DNA from: JBHFEI01 sp041928815 | Lineage (GTDB): Bacteria; Pseudomonadota; Alphaproteobacteria; Rhizobiales; Rhizobiaceae | Assembly (NCBI RefSeq): GCF_041928815.1 | Contig: NZ_JBHFEI010000009.1 | Span: 226,082 to 290,081 of the forward strand | Direction of reading: 5' to 3' | DNA: 64,000 nt | Shown: positions 16,943 through 24,984 of the stretch, piece by piece | How the letters are laid out: each line of letters opens with the position of its first letter | Position numbering within the stretch: position 1 is the first letter of the stretch | Notes under the pieces: generated by a model | Databases searched by the model: none | Told to the model about the DNA's origin: nothing | Seen by the model: the letters and a program-made list of their open reading frames with translations, nothing else | Position numbers and translations under genes: made by a program

Positions 16943-18079
16943 ATGAGGGTCTTTCGCGGGCTTGACGGCGCGAGGGGACTGCTGGCGACGGCGGTCGTCC
17001 TGTCGCATGCGGTGCAGCTGACCGGCGTGGCGAACGGAGCGGCGATCTATCCGTTCTTCCAGGCCTTCGGCGACGTCTCGGTGCGCGTCTTCATCATGCT
17101 GAGCGGCTTCGTCATCACCCATCTCCTCACCGAGCGCCGCGAACGCTACGGCGTCTACATCACCCGGCGCTTCTTCCGCCTCTATCCGGTCTATCTCGCC
17201 TGCCTGGCGCTCGGCCTGGTCGCGACCGGCCTGTTCTTCCACGTCCTGCCGACCCATCCCTGGGGCGAGCTCCTGCCGATCAGCCCGCGCCTCTCCGGCC
17301 AGATCGAGAGCAGCGCCGGCCTCGGCTATCCGGCCCACCTGATCGCCCATCTGACGATGCTGCACGGCGTCATCCCCGACACGGTCTTCTACGGTTCGGA
17401 ATTCCTCTTCCTGCCGCCGGCCTGGAGCCTGTCGCTCGAATGGCAGTTCTACCTGATCGCGCCCTTCGTGCTCGCCGCGCTCTCCACCCGGCTCGGCGCG
17501 GCCGCCCTCTGCCTTGCCGCGCTCGGCGCCTTCATGGCCTACAAGACGGGCGTCTTCGGCAGCTTCGTGCTGCCGAGCTTCCTGCCGGGCGCGCTGCACT
17601 GGTTCGCGGTCGGCATCGCGAGCCGCCTCTTCCTGCCCGCGATCGAGCGCCGCCCCCGGCTCTTCGGCGTGCTCGCGCTGGCGCTGACCGGGGCGCTGGC
17701 GCTCGCCCGTCCCGCCCATCTCGAATTCTTCCTCTGGGCGCTCCTCTTCGTCCATGCGATCGGCGCGCTGCCGGTCCTGACGCGGGCGCTTCGGCCGCTG
17801 CTCGAAAACCCGCCCGTCGAGGCGCTCGGCGCGCGCTCCTACCCGCTCTACCTCGCGCATTATCCGGTGATCGAGCTGCTCGTCGCCGGTGCCGCCCTTG
17901 CCGGGCTCGGCTACGGCACGATGGCGGCGCTGACGCTTGCGGCCGCCTATCCGCTGTCGCTCGCGCTTGCCGGCCTGCTGCATCATCGGCTGGAGAAGCC
18001 CGGCATCGCCTTCGGCGCGCAGGTCGCAGCGCTCCTGCGCGACGGCCGGCTCGGCCGGAGGGTCGCGCCTCGCGGCTGA
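16943..18079 (+). CDS. Acyltransferase 3 (OafA/YrhL-type) membrane protein
   Basis: A 378-residue protein (a GTG directly before the ATG adds one residue). It has about ten membrane segments and the family motifs LDGARGLLATAVVLSHAV (conserved histidine) and RRFFRLYPVYLA. Such enzymes O-acylate exported carbohydrates, exopolysaccharide, LPS or periplasmic glucans. No glycan gene cluster surrounds it, so the acceptor is unknown. Confidence 0.88.
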   Translation: MRVFRGLDGARGLLATAVVLSHAVQLTGVANGAAIYPFFQAFGDVSVRVFIMLSGFVITHLLTERRERYGVYITRRFFRLYPVYLACLALGLVATGLFFHVLPTHPWGELLPISPRLSGQIESSAGLGYPAHLIAHLTMLHGVIPDTVFYGSEFLFLPPAWSLSLEWQFYLIAPFVLAALSTRLGAAALCLAALGAFMAYKTGVFGSFVLPSFLPGALHWFAVGIASRLFLPAIERRPRLFGVLALALTGALALARPAHLEFFLWALLFVHAIGALPVLTRALRPLLENPPVEALGARSYPLYLAHYPVIELLVAGAALAGLGYGTMAALTLAAAYPLSLALAGLLHHRLEKPGIAFGAQVAALLRDGRLGRRVAPRG

Positions 18080-18089
18080 GGCGCGCGGC

Positions 18090-18485
18090 TTACGGCTCGC
18101 CGCGCCCTTCGCCCTCGCGGTCGCCCGGATAATGCCGCGCGAGCGGGAAAGGCGGCAGCCAGGATTCGCGCCGCACCGTCCAGTTCTCGTAGGTCGGCAC
18201 CAGCCGGTCCGGCGCATCGAGCGCGCCGAGATGGACCTCGACCTCGTCGCCCGTGCGCGCAAACACCGATCCGCCGCAGCGCGGGCAGAAGAAGCGCCCG
18301 GCATAGGATTGCGGCGCGCCGGTCACCGTCACGGCGTCCTCGGGGAAGATGGCCGAGGCATGGAACAGCGCGCCGTGATGCTTGCGGCAGTCGAGGCAGT
18401 GGCAGAGCCCGACGCGGTAGGGGGCGCCGCGCGCCACGAGACGGATGTCGCCGCACAGGCACCCGCCGGTCAGATCCTCCGCCAT
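18090..18485 (-). CDS. GFA/CENP-V-domain zinc protein
   Basis: A 131-residue protein with the zinc ligands of the GFA fold: GGCLCGDIR near residue 8, CHCLDCRK near residue 30 and FFCPRCGGSVF near residue 67. The family is named after glutathione-dependent formaldehyde-activating enzyme, but most members have no proven activity. It lies downstream of the betaine-type demethylation genes, whose reactions release formaldehyde, which makes a formaldehyde-related role tempting but unproven. Confidence 0.85.
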   Translation of the reverse strand: MAEDLTGGCLCGDIRLVARGAPYRVGLCHCLDCRKHHGALFHASAIFPEDAVTVTGAPQSYAGRFFCPRCGGSVFARTGDEVEVHLGALDAPDRLVPTYENWTVRRESWLPPFPLARHYPGDREGEGRGEP

Positions 18486-18533
18486 CCCGCCTCTCCCTTC
18501 GCCATCGGCACGGTCCTTTGAGCGTTACACCGC

Positions 18534-20570
18534 TCAGAGGTCCTTGGCGAGCCTCAGCCCGTCATAGATCGCCGCGTGGGTGTTGCGCGCGGCAACCGCG
18601 TCGCCGATGCGGAAGAGCTGGAAGGCGCCCGCCGGATTGCGCAGGACATCCTGCGGCAGGCCGTCGATGAAGGCCGCGTGCGACAGTTCGCCGAGATTGG
18701 AGGACGCCGGCTTCAGCGCGAAATAGAGCTCGTCCAGCGGCCGCGTGCCATGGTTGACGACGACCTGGTCGACGAGGCGCTCGCGCGTGACGCCGCCATA
18801 ATCGCTGCCGATCAGGGCCGCGAGCCCGTTGCCGCGTCTCTCGACCGAAAGCAGCCGGTAGGTGACGGTGAAGGTGACGTCGTGCGGCTGCAGCGCGCGC
18901 ATGTAGGGAACGAGGTTCATCCCCATCACCTCGGGCGAGAAGCTGCGGTCGGGCGTCATGATCTCGACCTTCGCCCCGGCCTTCGCCAGCACCTCGGCCG
19001 CCTGCAGGGCCGCGTGGTCGCCGGCATCGTCGAAGACGAGCACGTTTGCGCCGGGCTTCACGTCGCCGGAAAGGATGTCCCAGGCCGAGACCACCAGGTC
19101 GTTTCCGGCCGACAGGATCTCCGTGTGCGGCAGGCCGCCGGTGGCGACGACGACGACGTCCGGCGCCTCGGCAAGCACCGTGTCGGCCTCGGCATAGGTG
19201 TTGAAGTGGAAGGCGACGCCGGCCTTCTCGCATTGCGCCACGCGCCAGTCGATGATGCCGATCATCTCGCGCCGGCGCGGGCTCAGCGCCGTCAGCCGCA
19301 CCTGGCCGCCCGGCCGGTCGGCCGCCTCGAACACGGTCACGGCATGGCCGCGCCCGGCGGCGACGCGCGCCGCCTCGAGCCCCGCCGGCCCGGCGCCGAC
19401 GATGACGATCCTGCGCGGCGCCGGCGCGGTCTCGATCCGGTGCGGCATGTGCTCCTCGCGCCCGGTCGCCGCATTGTGGATGCAATAGGCGGCACCGCCC
19501 TGGTAGATCCGGTCGAGACAGTAATTGGCGCCGACGCAGGGGCGGATGTCGTCCTCGCGCTTCTCGACGATCTTCCGCACGATGTGCGGGTCGGTCATGT
19601 GCGCCCGCGTCATGCCGACGAGGTCGACCTTGCCGCTCGCCACCGCATGGCGCGCCGTCGCCACGTCCGGAATGCGCGCGGCGTGGAACACCGGCATGCC
19701 GGTCGCGGCGCGGATCGTGCCGGCGAAATCGAGATGGGGGGCGCTTGCCATGCCCTGGATCGGGATGACGTCGGTCAGCGCCGGGTCAGTGTCGATATGG
19801 CCGCGGATGACGTTGAGGAAATCGACGAGGCCGCTTTTCGCGAGCCGCAGCGCGATCTCGGTGCCCTCGCCGGCGTCGATGCCGCCCTCGACCGCCTCGT
19901 CGCCGACATGGCGCAGGCCGACGATGAAATCGGGGCCGACGCGGCCGCGGATTGCTTCCAGCACCTCGAAGGTGAAGCGCAGCCGGTTGTCGAGGCTGCC
20001 GCCATAGGGCCCTTCGAGCGTGTTGGTCAGCGGCGACCAGAACTGATCCATCAGGTGGCCATAGGCCTCGATCTCGATGCCGTCCATGCCGCCGGCCTGC
20101 ATCCGCTCGGCCGCGTCCGCATAGTCCGTGACGATGCGGGCGATGTCGTGGTCCTCCATCTGCTTGGGGAAGGCGCGGTGGGCGGCCTCGCGGTTGTGCG
20201 AGGGCGAGACGACCGGCAGCCAGTCGCCCTTGTCCCAGCGGGTGCGCCGGCCGAGATGGGTGAGCTGGATCATCACCGCCGCCCCTTCGGCATGCACCGC
20301 GTCGGTCAGCGCCTTCAGGTGCGGCACGATCTCGTCCCTGTAGGCGAGCAGGTTGTTGAAGGCGGGCGGGCTGTCGCGCGAGACGGCCGCCGATCCCGCC
20401 GTCATCGTCATGGCGACGCCGCCCTTCGCGCGCTCGACGTGGTAGGCGCGGTAGCGCGCCGTCGGCATGCCGTCCTCGGGATAGGCCGGCTCGTGCGCGG
20501 TGACGATGATGCGGTTCCTGAGCGTCAGGTGCTTCAGCCGGAAGGGCTGGAGGAGGGGGTCGTTGGACAT
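18534..20570 (-). CDS. TMADH/Old-Yellow-Enzyme-type demethylase (DgcA/StcD-like)
   Basis: A 678-residue protein started at MSNDPLLQPF. Residues about 1-370 form the FMN-binding barrel (with YGHLMDQFWSP and NRLRFTFEV), then a cysteine cluster, then an FAD/NAD-type Rossmann domain starting at RIVIVGAGPAGLEAARVA. The architecture is that of trimethylamine dehydrogenase and of dimethylglycine or N-methylproline demethylases. The cluster reads C345-V-G-A348-N-Y-C351 and C363, so one of the four cysteines usual in TMADH is alanine. With the upstream Rieske system it would remove further methyl groups from a betaine. No electron-transfer flavoprotein genes are present here. Confidence 0.85.
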   Translation of the reverse strand: MSNDPLLQPFRLKHLTLRNRIIVTAHEPAYPEDGMPTARYRAYHVERAKGGVAMTMTAGSAAVSRDSPPAFNNLLAYRDEIVPHLKALTDAVHAEGAAVMIQLTHLGRRTRWDKGDWLPVVSPSHNREAAHRAFPKQMEDHDIARIVTDYADAAERMQAGGMDGIEIEAYGHLMDQFWSPLTNTLEGPYGGSLDNRLRFTFEVLEAIRGRVGPDFIVGLRHVGDEAVEGGIDAGEGTEIALRLAKSGLVDFLNVIRGHIDTDPALTDVIPIQGMASAPHLDFAGTIRAATGMPVFHAARIPDVATARHAVASGKVDLVGMTRAHMTDPHIVRKIVEKREDDIRPCVGANYCLDRIYQGGAAYCIHNAATGREEHMPHRIETAPAPRRIVIVGAGPAGLEAARVAAGRGHAVTVFEAADRPGGQVRLTALSPRRREMIGIIDWRVAQCEKAGVAFHFNTYAEADTVLAEAPDVVVVATGGLPHTEILSAGNDLVVSAWDILSGDVKPGANVLVFDDAGDHAALQAAEVLAKAGAKVEIMTPDRSFSPEVMGMNLVPYMRALQPHDVTFTVTYRLLSVERRGNGLAALIGSDYGGVTRERLVDQVVVNHGTRPLDELYFALKPASSNLGELSHAAFIDGLPQDVLRNPAGAFQLFRIGDAVAARNTHAAIYDGLRLAKDL

Positions 20571-20645
20571 CGGGTCTGTTCCGTCATCGGGGCGTGGCGG
20601 GGGCCGCGCGGCGGGAAGGGAGGGCAAGCGAAGGGAAGGCGCGCG

Positions 20646-21683
20646 TCAGCGGTCGATCACGAGGTCGCTCAAGGGTCTGGAGCAGCAGGGCAGGAACAGG
20701 CCGGCGTCGATCTCGCGCTGGCGGATGCCGCCATTGTGCGCCATGTCGACCCTGCCGCTGACCAGCGTCGACTTGCAGGTGCCGCACAGGCCGTTGGCGC
20801 AGGAGGAGGGCAGCCGCACGCCGGCCTTGCGCGCGACGGAGAGCACCGTCTGCCCGGCCGCCACCTCGATCATGCGCTTCTGCTTCGCGAACTCGACCCG
20901 GAAGAGCCGCTCGCCCGCCGCGACCGGCGCCGGCGCCTCGGCGGCCGGCTCGAAGCTCTCCTCGATATAGCGGCCGGGGGCGACGCCCGCGCCTTCGGCG
21001 ATCCGGCGCGCCTGCGCCATGAAGGGGGCGGGGCCGCAGCACAGCACGGTCCGCTCTGTAAGGTCCGGCACGGCGAGCGCCATCAGCGCCGGCGAGATGC
21101 GGCCGGAAAGCCCCGGCCAGGACGGTTCGCCTGCGAGCGTCTCCGGCAGGAGGATCAGGCGCAGGCCCTTCAGCCGCTCGGCGAGCCGGGCGAGGTCGGC
21201 GCGGAAGACGAGGTCGCGCGGCGTGCGCGCCGCATGCAGGAACACGGCGTCGACGGGGCGGGCATGGTCGGCGAGCTCGCGCACCATCGCCATCACCGGC
21301 GTGATGCCGGAGCCGCCGCTGAGGAAGAGGTATTTGTCGCCCGCCGGCCGGACGAAGCGGCCGAGCGGACCGCTGGCGGCAAGCGTCGTGCCGGCCGTCA
21401 CCGTGTCGTGGAACCAGTTGGAGACCTTCCCGCCGGGGACGCGCTTGACCGTGACCGAGACGGCGTTGCGGCGCAGCGGCGAGGAGGAGAAACTGTAGCA
21501 GCGCGTCTCGCGCGCGCCGTCGATCGCGACGTCGAAGGAGAGATACTGCCCCGCCTCGAAGGCGATGGGCCGTCCGTCCGCCGCGACGAAGGTGAAGGTT
21601 CTGACGTCGGCCGTCTCCTCGTGCACGTCGACGCAGACGAGCGCGGTCCCGGCGTCCGCCGCCCCTTGCGGCTCAATAGCCAT
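20646..21683 (-). CDS. Reductase component of the Rieske oxygenase (GbcB-like)
   Basis: A 345-residue protein with an FAD domain (RCYSFSSSP, the FAD-binding motif), an NAD domain (FLSGGSGITPVMAMV and CCGPAPFM) and a C-terminal plant-type [2Fe-2S] ferredoxin with CANGLCGTCKS and a distal cysteine in LPCCSRP. It passes electrons from NADH to the terminal oxygenase. The start overlaps the oxygenase stop by 11 bases, so the two are translationally coupled. Confidence 0.92.
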   Translation of the reverse strand: MAIEPQGAADAGTALVCVDVHEETADVRTFTFVAADGRPIAFEAGQYLSFDVAIDGARETRCYSFSSSPLRRNAVSVTVKRVPGGKVSNWFHDTVTAGTTLAASGPLGRFVRPAGDKYLFLSGGSGITPVMAMVRELADHARPVDAVFLHAARTPRDLVFRADLARLAERLKGLRLILLPETLAGEPSWPGLSGRISPALMALAVPDLTERTVLCCGPAPFMAQARRIAEGAGVAPGRYIEESFEPAAEAPAPVAAGERLFRVEFAKQKRMIEVAAGQTVLSVARKAGVRLPSSCANGLCGTCKSTLVSGRVDMAHNGGIRQREIDAGLFLPCCSRPLSDLVIDR

Positions 21684-22923
21684 GGGCGCGCATCCGCTCG
21701 ATGTACCAGGTGGCGAAATTGTCGAGCTGGCGCTCGGTGAAGGGCGAGTAGGGGCCGGGGATGTAGGCCGGGTCTTCGACGCCGCGCTGCGAGCGGGCGA
21801 CGAGGGCGGAATCCTGCTCGGTCGTCGCGGTCCAGACGCTGGTCAGCGTGTCGCGGTCGTAATCGACGCCCTCGACCGCATCCTTGTGCACCAGCCACTT
21901 GGTGCGCACCAGCGTGCGGTCGGGCGCAAGCGGGATCACCATCGAGGTCACCGCATGGTCGCCCATGAAGTGGCTCCAGCCGTTGTGGGCCCAGAGATGG
22001 ATGTCGCCGAGATCCTTGCGCGTCATCGTGCCGAGGAGTTTGGAGCAGGCCGCCGTCGCGTCCGGCGTCTGGCTCTCGCCGGCGCCGGCGATGATCAGGC
22101 GCTGGGTGCGGAAATTGGTGGCGTGGCCGGCGAGCTGCTCGACGGGCGCGGAGGGAAAACCCTCCGCCTCCCAGGCGGCCGTCCGCTCGGCATAGAGCGC
22201 CTCGTGCGCCCTCGCCATTTCCCGGTCCTCCGCGCTCAGCGTGTCGGGATCGTAGCCGAAGTCGATCTCGACGAAGGAGACGCAAAGCTCCGGATGGTTG
22301 GCAGAACAGTGGTAGCATTCGCGGTTGTTCTCGAGGGTGAGCTTCCAGTTGCCCTCCTCGATCACGTCGACCTGATGGGCGATGCGCGCGTCCTTCAGGC
22401 CGTAGGGGGCGAGCCGCTCCTCCATCACCGCCGCGAGCCTGTCGATGTCGTCCGGCGGCGTCTCGGAAAGGCAGGCAAAGACGAGCCCGCCGATGCTGCG
22501 CACATGCACGGGCTTCAGGTTGTTGCAGGAACGGTCGAAGCCTGTTCCCATGTGCGGCGCGTGGGCGAGCGTGCCATCCAGCGCATAGGTCCACTGGTGA
22601 TAGGGACAGACGATGCGCGACAGGATCGCCGGGCCGTGATCGAGGAGGCGCGAGCCGCGATGGCGGCAGACATTGTGCACGAGGCGGAGCGCCCCGTCGT
22701 CGTCGCGCAAAAGGATCAGGCTGGTGCGGCCGATATCGATCACGGTGGCGTCGCCGGGCTCCGGCACGTCGCAGTCGAGGCCGATATAGATCCAGTGCCG
22801 GCGGAAGAGGACGTCGAGATCGGCCTCGAACACGTCGGCGCGGGTGTAGAGGCCGGCGGGCAGCGCATGGCCGTCGACGCGGGCGTCGAGAAGGGCGGTG
22901 ATCGGGGAGGGGCGGTTCAGCAT
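21673..22923 (-). CDS. Rieske-type betaine demethylase, alpha subunit (GbcA/Stc2-like)
   Basis: A 416-residue protein. The Rieske cluster ligands are C86 and H88 (CRHRG) and C106 and H109 (CPYHQW); mononuclear iron ligands lie in NNRECYHCSANHPEL (H205, H210). The C-terminal blocks TKWLVHKDAVEGVDYD and DPAYIPGPYSPFTE are strongly reminiscent of glycine betaine monooxygenase and stachydrine demethylase. The reaction is oxidative N-demethylation of a quaternary amine with release of formaldehyde. Glycine betaine and proline betaine cannot be told apart by eye. A LysR gene is divergent from it. Confidence 0.9.
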   Translation of the reverse strand: MLNRPSPITALLDARVDGHALPAGLYTRADVFEADLDVLFRRHWIYIGLDCDVPEPGDATVIDIGRTSLILLRDDDGALRLVHNVCRHRGSRLLDHGPAILSRIVCPYHQWTYALDGTLAHAPHMGTGFDRSCNNLKPVHVRSIGGLVFACLSETPPDDIDRLAAVMEERLAPYGLKDARIAHQVDVIEEGNWKLTLENNRECYHCSANHPELCVSFVEIDFGYDPDTLSAEDREMARAHEALYAERTAAWEAEGFPSAPVEQLAGHATNFRTQRLIIAGAGESQTPDATAACSKLLGTMTRKDLGDIHLWAHNGWSHFMGDHAVTSMVIPLAPDRTLVRTKWLVHKDAVEGVDYDRDTLTSVWTATTEQDSALVARSQRGVEDPAYIPGPYSPFTERQLDNFATWYIERMRAHGY

Positions 22924-23070
22924 GACATTCCCTTATGCCGTGGAAGGCCGAGAGTGCGGCAGGATCCCTTTTGGTACAACGGCAGAAATAATTGAGCGAC
23001 ACATGAGAAAATGTTATGCGAAAGCCGGCGCGGCGGCTGTCCCGCCGCCGATATGCCGGGGAGGCCGCCC

Positions 23071-23967
23071 ATGCAGTTCCGCCGGAAGCTGCCGTCGCTG
23101 ACCGCGCTCGTCGCGCTGGAGGCGGTGGTGCGCCATCGCAGCGTCACCGCCGCCGCCCGCGAGCTCGGCGTCACCCAGGCGGCCGTCAGCCGGCAGATCG
23201 CCTTGCTGGAGGCGGAGTTCGGCCGGCCGCTCTTCCTGCGCGGCCACCGCACGATCGAGCCGACGCCGGCCTGCCTGGCGCTCGGCGCCGCGCTCGCCGA
23301 CGGTTTCGCCGGCATCGCCGACGCGGTCGAGAGCCTGCGCGCCAACACCGGCAGCGTCGTGACGATCGGCGCGACCATCGCCTTTTCCGCCTTCTGGCTG
23401 CTGCCGAAGCTCGCCGAGGTGCGCGGCCTCCACCCCGACATCCAGATCCGCGTCGTCTCGCAGGACCAGCCCTGGCGGCCGGGCGGCGGCGATGTCGACA
23501 TCGTGCTGCGCTACGGCACGCCGCCCTTTTCCGACGGCATGGCGATCGCGTCCTGCGGCGACCGGGTCTTCCCCGTCTGTTCGCCCGATTACGCCGCCCG
23601 GCACGATCTTGCCGCCTTTCCGCGCGGCGCGCCCGACCTCATCGACACCGAGGTGCCGAACCGGGGCTGGTACCGCTGGGCCGACTGGTTCTCCCGGGCC
23701 GGCGTCAAGGCGGATGCGGCCGCGCCGGCGCTGCGCTTCAGCCATTACACCGAGGCGATCGCGGCGGCGCGCGCCGGCCATGGCGTGGCGCTCGGCTGGG
23801 AGACGCTGATCCGCGCCTTCCTCGACGACGGCAGCCTCGTCAAGGTCGGCGGCCATGAGTTCGAGGCCGAGGGGCGGCACAACATCCTGCTGCCGGCCGG
23901 CGCGCGTCCGTCGGGGCCGACCGAGCGGGTCGCGGCCTGGCTGACTGGCGCGCTGATGCGGCCCTGA
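23071..23967 (+). CDS. LysR-family regulator (GcvA-like), probable regulator of the betaine cluster
   Basis: A 298-residue protein started at MQFRRKLPSLTALVALEAV, which has GGGAGG upstream; two earlier in-frame ATGs lack this. The N-terminal helix-turn-helix is SVTAAARELGVTQAAVSRQI; the rest is a GcvA-type effector domain with the segment RGWYRWADWF. It is divergent from the Rieske oxygenase gene with about 150 bases between, the usual layout for a LysR regulator and its target. Confidence 0.92.
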   Translation: MQFRRKLPSLTALVALEAVVRHRSVTAAARELGVTQAAVSRQIALLEAEFGRPLFLRGHRTIEPTPACLALGAALADGFAGIADAVESLRANTGSVVTIGATIAFSAFWLLPKLAEVRGLHPDIQIRVVSQDQPWRPGGGDVDIVLRYGTPPFSDGMAIASCGDRVFPVCSPDYAARHDLAAFPRGAPDLIDTEVPNRGWYRWADWFSRAGVKADAAAPALRFSHYTEAIAAARAGHGVALGWETLIRAFLDDGSLVKVGGHEFEAEGRHNILLPAGARPSGPTERVAAWLTGALMRP

Positions 23968-24876
23968 TCAGGGCGCGGGCGCACCGGGCGGCGCGTTGAA
24001 GAGGTCCTGGTCGTCGCGCACCAGCGCCGCCAGCGCGTCGAGTGCGACGCGGATGCGGGCGAGCGGCCTCAGGTCGTCATGGACGGACAGCCAGTAGCTG
24101 CGCTTCAGCGTGAAGGTTCCGGCGAGAAGCGGCACCAGCCCCGCCTCCGGCCGCACGAGGAAGAAGGGCAGGATGCCGATCGCCTGGCCGGTCTCGACGA
24201 TGGCGCGCTGGGCGATGATGCTCGTGCTCTTCAGCTGCGGCCGGAGCGTGACGCCGGTCGCGTCGAGATAGTCGAGCTCGGCGGTGTGCAGGAGCGTCGG
24301 GATATAGCCGGCGAGCCGGTGGCGCGCGAGCTCGGCGGGTGTTTCCGGCAGGCCGTGGCGCGCCGCATAGGCGGGGGCGGCGAAGAGGCCGAGCCGGTAG
24401 CCCGTCAGCCGCCGCGTCGCGACGCTGCCGGCCTTCGGCCGGTCGAGCGTGACGGCGATGTCGACCTCGCGCGAGGCGAGCGAATAGCTCTGCGGCAGGG
24501 CGACGAGTTCGAGGTCGAGGCCGGGATGGCCGGCGCAGAGCCGGTCGAGGCGGGCGCCGAGATAGCCGGCGCCGAGCCCCTCCGGCGCGCCGATCCGGAC
24601 CGTGCCGGTCACCGCCTCGGCCGTGCCGGCGACGGCGCCGATGTCGCGGATCAGCACCGCCTCCATCCGCGAGGCGAGCGAAAGCAGGCTCTCGCCGGCG
24701 GCGTTGATCTTCAGCCGCCGCCCGGCCCGGCTGAAGAGCGCGGTGCCGACGGCGGCCTCCAGCCGCGAAAGCCTGCGGCTGACCGTCGAATGGTCGAGCC
24801 CGAGCCGCGCCGCCGCGCCGGTGATGCGGCCGGCACGGGCGACATGGAGGAAGAGCCGCAGGTCGTCCCAGTCCAT
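23968..24876 (-). CDS. LysR-family regulator
   Basis: A 302-residue protein if started at MDWDDLRLFLHVARAG, the usual start for this subgroup; an ATG 12 bases upstream is possible. The helix-turn-helix is RITGAAARLGLDHSTVSRRL. It converges on the previous LysR gene with the two stop codons directly abutting in CCCTGATCAGGG. It is divergent from the GMC oxidoreductase gene (109 bases between starts) and probably regulates it. Confidence 0.92.
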   Translation of the reverse strand: MDWDDLRLFLHVARAGRITGAAARLGLDHSTVSRRLSRLEAAVGTALFSRAGRRLKINAAGESLLSLASRMEAVLIRDIGAVAGTAEAVTGTVRIGAPEGLGAGYLGARLDRLCAGHPGLDLELVALPQSYSLASREVDIAVTLDRPKAGSVATRRLTGYRLGLFAAPAYAARHGLPETPAELARHRLAGYIPTLLHTAELDYLDATGVTLRPQLKSTSIIAQRAIVETGQAIGILPFFLVRPEAGLVPLLAGTFTLKRSYWLSVHDDLRPLARIRVALDALAALVRDDQDLFNAPPGAPAP

Positions 24877-24984
24877 CCGTTTTCCCATTGCTGCACATGG
24901 CTTGTGCAGGATGCGGCGTTGCGGGCGGCGGCGTCAAGAGGCAAGGGAGAGGCGGCAGCGGGGTGGACGCGAAAGGAGCGCAGC

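Noticed and set aside
18576..21740. A 1054-codon open frame antisense to the demethylase and reductase genes
   Set aside because: Shadow of well-supported genes on the other strand; no domain, no membrane or signal pattern.
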